A DNA stretch of 64,000 nt from [Scytonema hofmanni] UTEX 2349 (lineage in GTDB: Bacteria > Cyanobacteriota > Cyanobacteriia > Cyanobacteriales > Nostocaceae): positions 781,744 to 845,743 of the forward strand of contig NZ_KK073769.1 of NCBI RefSeq assembly GCF_000582685.1, in the 5' to 3' direction. The notes under the pieces were generated by a model. That model was given only the letters and a program-made list of their open reading frames with translations. It had not been told where the DNA came from and searched no databases. Position 1 is the first letter of the stretch; each line of letters begins with the position of its first letter. Both the position numbers and the translations under genes were made by a program. Of the stretch, positions 59,315 to 64,000 are shown one piece after another.

Positions 59315-59789
59315 TTTTTTTTTCTGCAACAGCATCTGGATTTGCTTTAGGATTTAGCTTGGTGGTTTTCTTCCAACTAATTCCTGCTGCTTTGAACAAG
59401 TCGTAGTAACTTTGTTTTGACTCATAAATCACCGGGAAAGGCAGAGGGCAGAAGGCAGGAGGCAGAAGGAATGTATAAGTGTCCTCTGCCCACGACTGAA
59501 AGGAGTAAGGGTCTGAAGCCCCTCCCAAATGCAACGATATTGGGAGCCTCCAATTGGGAGGGGATTGTGACCCCTCCCAATTGGTTCCTTCTGCCCTCAG
59601 CACGAATGCCTTCTGCCTTCTTGAAGGGCATTTGGACGAAGAGCTATAAATTCCTGTAGTTCTGCGATCGCATTACTATGTGCGTCTTCAGATGGGAGTA
59701 TCGTTGCTGTCACTTCCGGCTTCGGGGGGAGCATTGCAGTTTCTAGATGCTGGTTGATCATTTGTATATTCTTACACTTTTACACCCAG
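59315..59789 (-). pseudogene. IS630 transposase, first part, disrupted
   Basis: The start MINQHLETAMLPPKPEVTAT and AIAELQEFIALRPNALQ match the N-terminus of cyanobacterial IS630 first frames. The middle (helix-turn-helix region, about 70 residues) is replaced by 180 bases bounded by GGCAGAGGGCAGAAGGC-type inverted repeats (59440..59620). The frame resumes at YESKQSYYDLFKAAGISWKK and reaches the slippery A10 run. An in-frame stop follows soon after PNALQEGRR, so no transposase can be made. Confidence 0.75.
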
Positions 59790-59836
59790 CCGTATTCTCT
59801 CGTAATCTTTTTCAAAAATCAAATAGGATTCCTATA

Positions 59837-60120
59837 TTTTTTCTGAGTGGTTTGATTCTCTGCGGGATAGAAAAGCAAAGGCTAAAATCAGAGCAAGGCT
59901 TGACCGAGTAGAGGAGGGTAATTTAGGTGATTGTAAATCAGTTGGTGATGGTGTTTTTGAACTCAGAATAGACTATGGTTCTGGCTACCGCATATACTTT
60001 GGGCAGGAAGGGTCAACAATTATTATTCTTTTGTGTGGTGGTGATAAAAGCACTCAAGATAAAGATATTGCTAAAGCCAAGGAATATTGGAAAGACTATA
60101 GGAGTAGAGATGATGCCTAG
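59837..60120 (+). pseudogene. RelE/HigB-type toxin lacking its N-terminus
   Basis: The frame reads FSEWFDSLRDRKAKAKIRAR, LDRVEEGNLGDCKSVGDGVF, ELRIDYGSGYRIYFGQEGST and IIILLCGGDKSTQDKDIAKA, ending at 60120. This is the phage-derived Gp49-like/HigB type (about 95 residues), with the first about 12 residues cut off by the IS630 right end. The remaining part contains the core strands and the GDK motif. No in-frame start codon lies near the break. Confidence 0.78.
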
Positions 60121-60406
60121 AAGTACAAGCTATCATGAAAAACTGATTCAAGACTTAAAAAATCCACTAGAAGCAGCAGTTTATATCGAAGTTGTTTTAG
60201 AAGAAAGCGATCCAAAAATGTTAAGTAAGGCATTGAAAAATGTCATAGAAGCGCATGGTGGAGTTGATCAGCTTTCTGCACAAGTCAAGGAACTCTACAA
60301 TAAACTTGACCAGATGCTATTAGAGAAAGGCGAAATTGAGTTTTACAGTCTAAATTCTTTGTTGGATGCTTTAGGGTTACATTTGGCAGTAACAGTAAAG
60401 CCATAA
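60113..60406 (+). CDS. HigA-like addiction-module antidote
   Basis: 97 residues from MPRSTSYHEKLIQDLKNPLE (ATG at 60110 or 60113), overlapping the toxin stop by eight bases. A much longer frame starting at 59975 is out of register with the toxin and is rejected. YIEVVLEESDPKMLSKALKN and VIEAHGGVDQLSAQVKELYN form the helix-turn-helix of putative addiction-module antidote proteins, and LNSLLDALGLHLAVTVKP is the typical end. Its toxin has been beheaded, so it is an orphan. Confidence 0.82.
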   Translation: MPRSTSYHEKLIQDLKNPLEAAVYIEVVLEESDPKMLSKALKNVIEAHGGVDQLSAQVKELYNKLDQMLLEKGEIEFYSLNSLLDALGLHLAVTVKP

Positions 60407-60498
60407 TTGAAGTTTTTTATTACTGAATAATGGCGATCGCTCTTTAGGTTTACAATTAAAATGCGTAGCTGTAACTCACCCTTAGCCCCAAGAAAGTC

Positions 60499-61209
60499 AT
60501 GTCAGTTGCCCAAGAATTAGAACCAGGAGAAGATATAATATTTCCGCTAGGAGATATAGAAAGTCACGAACCACCATTGGAAAGCGATTTACATCTACGC
60601 CAAATTATTCTGTTATTACAATGCTTAGAATTGTCGTGGCAAAATCGCAATGACTTTTATACAGCGGTAAATTTGACAATTTACTACAGCCAATGTCAGC
60701 TAAAATCAGAAGAATTTCGCGGACCAGACTTTTTTGTGGTGCTAGGATGCGATCGTAAACCGCGCAAAAGTTGGGTGATTTGGCAAGAAGATGGTAAATA
60801 TCCGAATATCATTGTCGAGTTGCTTTCACCTTCCACAAAAGCCACAGATAAAGGCTTAAAAAAACAAATCTACCAAGATATCTTTCGCACCCCAGAATAT
60901 TTTTGGTTTGACCCGGATAATTTGGAATTTGTGGGGTTTCATTTAGTAGACGCTCATTACCAACCAATAGAAGCGAATCCCCAAGGTTGGTTATGGAGTC
61001 AGCAGTTAGATTTATACTTAGGTGTGCAGGACAATCAATTACGCTATTTTACGGCACAAGGGCAGTTAGTGCCGACACCGCAAGAATTAGCAGAACAGGA
61101 GAAGCAACGTGCGGACGAGGAAAAACAGCGTGCAGAGCAAGAAAAGCAACGGGCAGAACGCCTAGCCGCTAAGTTACGAGAATTAAACATTGACCCTGAT
61201 AATCTATAA
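60499..61209 (+). CDS. Uma2 family protein with C-terminal coiled coil
   Basis: 236 residues. LHLRQIILLLQCLELSWQN, then SQCQLKSEEFRGPDFFVVLG, then YPNIIVELLSPSTKATDKG and FRTPEYFWFDPDNLEFVGFH is the Uma2 subgroup with a PD-(D/E)XK-like core (PDF, then ELL). The C-terminus carries repeated EKQRADEEKQRAEQEKQRAE, a heptad-like coiled coil often attached to this subgroup, and the terminal LRELNIDPDNL. Function unknown. Confidence 0.85.
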   Translation: MSVAQELEPGEDIIFPLGDIESHEPPLESDLHLRQIILLLQCLELSWQNRNDFYTAVNLTIYYSQCQLKSEEFRGPDFFVVLGCDRKPRKSWVIWQEDGKYPNIIVELLSPSTKATDKGLKKQIYQDIFRTPEYFWFDPDNLEFVGFHLVDAHYQPIEANPQGWLWSQQLDLYLGVQDNQLRYFTAQGQLVPTPQELAEQEKQRADEEKQRAEQEKQRAERLAAKLRELNIDPDNL

Positions 61210-61366
61210 AGACAATTCGCAATCTTAACCCATTATTCAACACAGCGATTGCAATTCCCGCCACAGAATCACTCTTTAACCTAAAGTTTTATGGTAGTAT
61301 CTAGATATTTTTAACTAATTCGGATAATATAATACGTTTGTCCGTTGCATCACCCGATGATTGTAT

Positions 61367-61684
61367 ATGCCTAAAACTTACACCGTTGAAATTTTACACC
61401 AAGGCAAAACTCACACTTTGCAAGTTCCTGAGAATGAAACCGTCTTATCAGTTGCCGATGCTGCTGGTTTAGATTTACCAAGTTCTTGTCATGCAGGTGT
61501 TTGCACAACTTGTGCAGGTCAAATTACTCAAGGAACTGTAGATCAAACTGATGGCATGGGTGTTAGTCCAGAATTACAAAAACAAGGTTATGCTCTACTT
61601 TGTGTCGCTTATCCCCGTTCGGATTTGAAAATTGAAACAGGAAAAGAAGATATCGTTTATCAGTTACAATTTGGGAAAGAATGA
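61367..61684 (+). CDS. [2Fe-2S] ferredoxin
   Basis: 105 residues from MPKTYTVEILHQGKTHTLQV; an ATG six bases upstream is also possible. Plant-type fold with cluster ligands in SSCHAGVCTTCAG (C-x4-C-x2-C) and the fourth Cys in YALLCVAYPRSD. It is longer and more basic at the ends than photosynthetic PetF and resembles the divergent FdxC-type ferredoxins. It carries electrons in the cytosol; partners unknown. A small conserved gene follows 73 bases downstream on the same strand. Confidence 0.92.
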   Translation: MPKTYTVEILHQGKTHTLQVPENETVLSVADAAGLDLPSSCHAGVCTTCAGQITQGTVDQTDGMGVSPELQKQGYALLCVAYPRSDLKIETGKEDIVYQLQFGKE

Positions 61685-61757
61685 TAAATTTCAACAGTAT
61701 TGTAGTTAAGTCATAATTAAGCTATTCACGCTCAAACTCTAAACAAAAGGAACTGAG

Positions 61758-61937
61758 ATGACTACACATTTTATAACCGCAGAAATTGACTTACAAGAAA
61801 CTCCTTCAGAATTACAAAAAGCAATTGAAACAGAGTTACAAAAAGAGGGAGAACCTCTGCGATGGGCAATTACTTCTGTAGATGTTGAAAAAGAATCATG
61901 CACTGTTGAAGCTGTTGTAACTAAAGTTAGTTGTTAG
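61758..61937 (+). CDS. small conserved-type protein, 59 residues
   Basis: MTTHFITAEIDLQETPSELQ, then KAIETELQKEGEPLRWAITS and VDVEKESCTVEAVVTKVSC. A good ribosome binding site (AAAAGGAACTGAG) precedes the ATG at 61758. It has a compact alpha/beta composition with no known family. It is probably co-transcribed with the ferredoxin gene and may be functionally linked. Confidence 0.7.
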   Translation: MTTHFITAEIDLQETPSELQKAIETELQKEGEPLRWAITSVDVEKESCTVEAVVTKVSC

Positions 61938-62038
61938 TGGTTAGTGGTTAGTTGGAGCGTTGTTAGTTGTCAAAAATTACTACTATCCACTATCCACTAA
62001 CTCTTAACTCCTCAGTCCTAATTAAAGTGAAGCGATTA

Positions 62039-63103
62039 ATGCGTCCATATACTGCTATTTTAATTGTACCAACTGGTATTGGGGCAGAAATAGGCGGTTA
62101 TGCAGGTGATGCATTGCCAGTTGCTTCATGTGTATCTCAAGTTTGCGATCGCCTAATTACTCACCCCAATGTCCTTAATGGTGCAAGCTTATATCGGAAT
62201 TTGCCCAATACTTTCTATGTTGAAGGTTATGGACTTGACAAATTTGCTGCCGGATGCTGGGGTTTGCGTCCCGTTCATCAAAATCGCATAGGTTTGCTTT
62301 TAGACCAAGGAATTGAGCCAGAGTTGCGACTGCGACATTTGCAAGCAGCCGATGCCGCTAGAGCCACCTTAGGATTATCATTGACAGATTATGTAATTAC
62401 AGATGCACCTTTAGAGGTAGAATTGCGGTCATCGGCATCGGGGGCAAGTTGGGGGACAATTGGCAACCCAGATAGCTTATTAAGGGCAGCGGAAGTACTA
62501 ATTAATAAAGCTGGGGCGGAAGCGATCGCAGTTGTTGCCCGTTTCCCTGATAATATTGATCAAGAAGCCGATCAAAATTACCGCCACGGTAAAGGAGTCG
62601 ATGCGATCGCTGGAGCAGAGGCGGTGATTAGTCATTTGATCGTGCGAACCTTTCAAATTCCTTGCGCTCATTCCCCCGCACTTTCTCCCGTACCGATAGA
62701 TCCAGATTTATCTCCACGTTCCGCCGCCGAAGAATTAGGTTATACTTTCTTACCATGCGTGCTTGTCGGTTTGAGTCAAGCACCCCAATTTATTGTTGGA
62801 GAAACTCATCAATTGTCCGAACCGACTGACATTTGGGCTAATCAAGTTGATGCCGTCATCGTACCTGCAACCGCTTGTGGTGGCAGCACTCTGTTAAGCT
62901 TGAATAGTAGACGATGCCAAATCATCACCGTCCTTGAAAACAAAACTCAGATGCAAGTTCCTCCCGAACCCTTGGGAATCAAGTGCATACAAGTAAACTC
63001 ATATTTAGAGGCAGTAGGTGCATTAGTCGCACACAAAGCAGGCATTGACCCATCTGCCCTAAGCTCAAAAATATCGTCTTTGCAGTTATTTGTTAATTGT
63101 TAG
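62039..63103 (+). CDS. DUF3326 family protein
   Basis: 354 residues from MRPYTAILIVPTGIGAEIGG; an in-frame start 24 codons upstream lies in repeat-like DNA. YAGDALPVASCVSQVCDRLI, NPDSLLRAAEVLINKAGAEA, CAHSPALSPVPIDPDLSPRS and AEELGYTFLPCVLVGLSQAP are characteristic of DUF3326, a cyanobacterial and plastid-related family of unknown function with many conserved Gly and Cys residues. No membrane segment or signal peptide. Confidence 0.88.
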   Translation: MRPYTAILIVPTGIGAEIGGYAGDALPVASCVSQVCDRLITHPNVLNGASLYRNLPNTFYVEGYGLDKFAAGCWGLRPVHQNRIGLLLDQGIEPELRLRHLQAADAARATLGLSLTDYVITDAPLEVELRSSASGASWGTIGNPDSLLRAAEVLINKAGAEAIAVVARFPDNIDQEADQNYRHGKGVDAIAGAEAVISHLIVRTFQIPCAHSPALSPVPIDPDLSPRSAAEELGYTFLPCVLVGLSQAPQFIVGETHQLSEPTDIWANQVDAVIVPATACGGSTLLSLNSRRCQIITVLENKTQMQVPPEPLGIKCIQVNSYLEAVGALVAHKAGIDPSALSSKISSLQLFVNC

Positions 63104-63195
63104 TAGTTATTAGTTAGTTGTTAGTTGTTAGTTGAGGGGACATTTGTCCCCCTTGTCCCCCTTGTCCCCCTGTCCCCTTGTCCCCCCTCCCTCCC
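63104..63195. repeat. GTTAGTTGTTAG and CCCCCTTGT tandem repeats
   Basis: TTAGTTAGTTGTTAGTTGTT followed by repeats of CCCCCTTGTC. The second type is also found inside queA. It occupies the leader of the CPBP gene. Confidence 0.8.
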
Positions 63196-63780
63196 GTGGA
63201 ACAACAGCAAAAGCAAGAACCAGAAATTCCCTACTTGACACGCACCCAAGTGCTTGTGGCAATGGGTGTGACTGCAATAATTTTATGGATAATTGCCAAG
63301 TTGTGGTTACGCTTTGGCAATGTAGTGATATTTTCCTGGCATTGGCAGGAAAGAGATTTACTTTTAGGAATAGCCTTAGGATTAATCATCACCGCTGTGA
63401 GTGGATTAGCTTATCGTTTTTTCCCTGCTTACCGCAAAAGCGCAGATTATTACTTAGAAATAGTACTTAAACCCTTAGCTTTACCAGACATAATTTGGCT
63501 GGGGTTGCTACCAGGATTAAGTGAAGAATTGTTATTTCGGGGTGTAATGTTGCCAGCTTTGGGAGCAGATCATGTAGCGGTAATTGTATCAAGTCTCTGT
63601 TTTGGCATTTTACACCTTAGCAGTCCCCAACAATGGACTTATGTAATTTGGGCAACTATTGTCGGATTAATATTCGGGTACAGCGCTTTAATTACTGGTA
63701 ATTTGTTAGTGCCGATTGTTGCTCATATGTTGACGAATTTGATTTCTAGTTATTTCTGGAAAATTCGACGATTAAATTAA
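63196..63780 (+). CDS. CPBP family intramembrane protease
   Basis: 194 residues from a GTG (GTGGAACAACAG); a TTG at 63178 adds six residues encoded by repeat DNA. About six membrane segments. The motifs of the CAAX protease/bacteriocin-processing family are present: SEELLFRGVMLPAL (paired Glu and Arg), FGILHLSSP (His) and HMLTN-type GNLLVPIVAHMLTNLI. In bacteria these are often of unknown substrate, some conferring self-immunity to bacteriocins. It is distant from the peptide locus. Confidence 0.88.
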   Translation: MEQQQKQEPEIPYLTRTQVLVAMGVTAIILWIIAKLWLRFGNVVIFSWHWQERDLLLGIALGLIITAVSGLAYRFFPAYRKSADYYLEIVLKPLALPDIIWLGLLPGLSEELLFRGVMLPALGADHVAVIVSSLCFGILHLSSPQQWTYVIWATIVGLIFGYSALITGNLLVPIVAHMLTNLISSYFWKIRRLN

Positions 63781-63802
63781 AGTAGAGACGTTCCAATACC
63801 AT

Positions 63803-63894
63803 TAGACATTTCCAGATTCATACGTAGAGGCTATTCTGTGCTACGTCTCTACAAGGTTTTCGGGCAACGCATAATTAGTTTCTGGAGATGTCTA
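63803..63894. mobile_element. MITE family B, copy 5
   Basis: TAGACATTTCC to GGAGATGTCTA, containing a degenerate GTAGAGGC to GCTACGTCTCTAC hairpin and GGGCAACGCATAATTA. It lies 38 bases from another mobile-element end, mirroring the arrangement at 8519..8826. Confidence 0.65.
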
Positions 63895-63932
63895 TTCGGA
63901 TAACATCGCCCCTTAAAAGTGACAAATAATTA

Positions 63933-64000
63933 GGGCTTGCTGAAAAAAAGAAAAGGTTACAGCTTCTAGATTCTCAGACCAAAGAAGTATATTCAGGTGC
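63933..64000. mobile_element. edge of element with GGGCTTGCTGAA end
   Basis: Starts GGGCTTGCTGAAAAAAAG, matching the termini of the element at 8519..8728. It runs off the window, so it could be a full insertion sequence or another MITE. Confidence 0.5.

Larger units (their letters stand above)
58708..59834 (-). mobile_element. IS630-family element, defective
   Basis: 1127 bp between TAGGAGTCCTATTTGATT and AATCAAATAGGATTCCTA, flanked on both sides by TA (58706..58707 and 59835..59836), the target duplication of IS630. The transposase is split over two frames and has lost its middle to an inserted or replacing repeat segment at about 59440..59620. Confidence 0.88.

Noticed and set aside
59975..60112. 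Longer start for the HigA-like antidote
   Set aside because: The upstream part is out of register with the toxin frame, which reads as a convincing toxin; the antidote start at 60110 or 60113 fits the usual overlap.
63132..63470. Alternative frame overlapping the CPBP protease gene
   Set aside because: Starts in the CCCCCTTGT repeat and has no protein-like features; the CPBP frame has clear motifs.

Overview
The window looks like a chromosome segment of a filamentous, probably heterocyst-forming (Nostocales-type) cyanobacterium. Direct signs are the very frequent palindrome GCGATCGC (HIP1), heptameric tandem repeats typical of these genomes, and cyanobacterial genes: chlB (dark-operative protochlorophyllide reductase), the Rubisco assembly factor raf1, a ycf37-like gene, menG for phylloquinone, tocopherol genes and a sucrose synthase. 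No rRNA, tRNA, CRISPR array or replication origin was recognised.

Layout. 0.5-11.4 kb: susA, two peptidoglycan-binding proteins, remains of a toxin-antitoxin pair beside a DUF4926/DUF6883-like pair, chlB, ycf37-like, a solute-binding protein, and rpmI-rplT. 11.5-19 kb: a UvrD-type helicase carrying an in-frame repeat, a GT39-like membrane glycosyltransferase, an FHA protein, a tnpB-only IS605-group element, and raf1. 19-31 kb: response regulator, menG, DUF445, tldD, coaE-hemD-cobA, two TPR proteins, homogentisate phytyltransferase and tocopherol methyltransferase. 31-41 kb: the K+ uptake pair ktrB/ktrA, a TPR protein, queA, yraN, pentapeptide protein, small conserved proteins, an EamA transporter. 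41-47.3 kb: a PhyH-type dioxygenase and a secretion locus with an HlyD adaptor, a C39-peptidase ABC exporter and two small double-glycine precursors. 48-57.6 kb: lipoprotein, cell-wall amidase, dnaG, a repeat-rich stretch of decaying toxin-antitoxin genes, acnB. 57.9-60.4 kb: nested insertion-sequence remains and a beheaded toxin with its antitoxin. 60.5-64 kb: Uma2, [2Fe-2S] ferredoxin, DUF3326, CPBP protease, and the edge of another mobile element.

The most interesting locus is 42.6-47.5 kb. Two paralogous precursors share a nearly identical 36-residue leader ending in Gly-Gly but have unrelated cores, and both lie upstream of, and co-directional with, a peptidase-containing exporter and its adaptor. 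The same miniature transposon has entered the 5' leader of both genes; different but adjacent 10-bp target duplications show two independent insertions. No modification enzyme is adjacent, except possibly the PhyH-type protein 0.8 kb downstream.

A second theme is the load of small repeats: at least two MITE families, a hairpin family starting GTAGAGACG, double-hairpin and cloverleaf-like elements, and GC-rich tandem repeats. Several lie inside reading frames (helicase, queA, coaE, exporter C-terminus, a peptidoglycan-binding protein) without breaking them, while others have truncated genes (a Uma2 gene, a RelE-type toxin).
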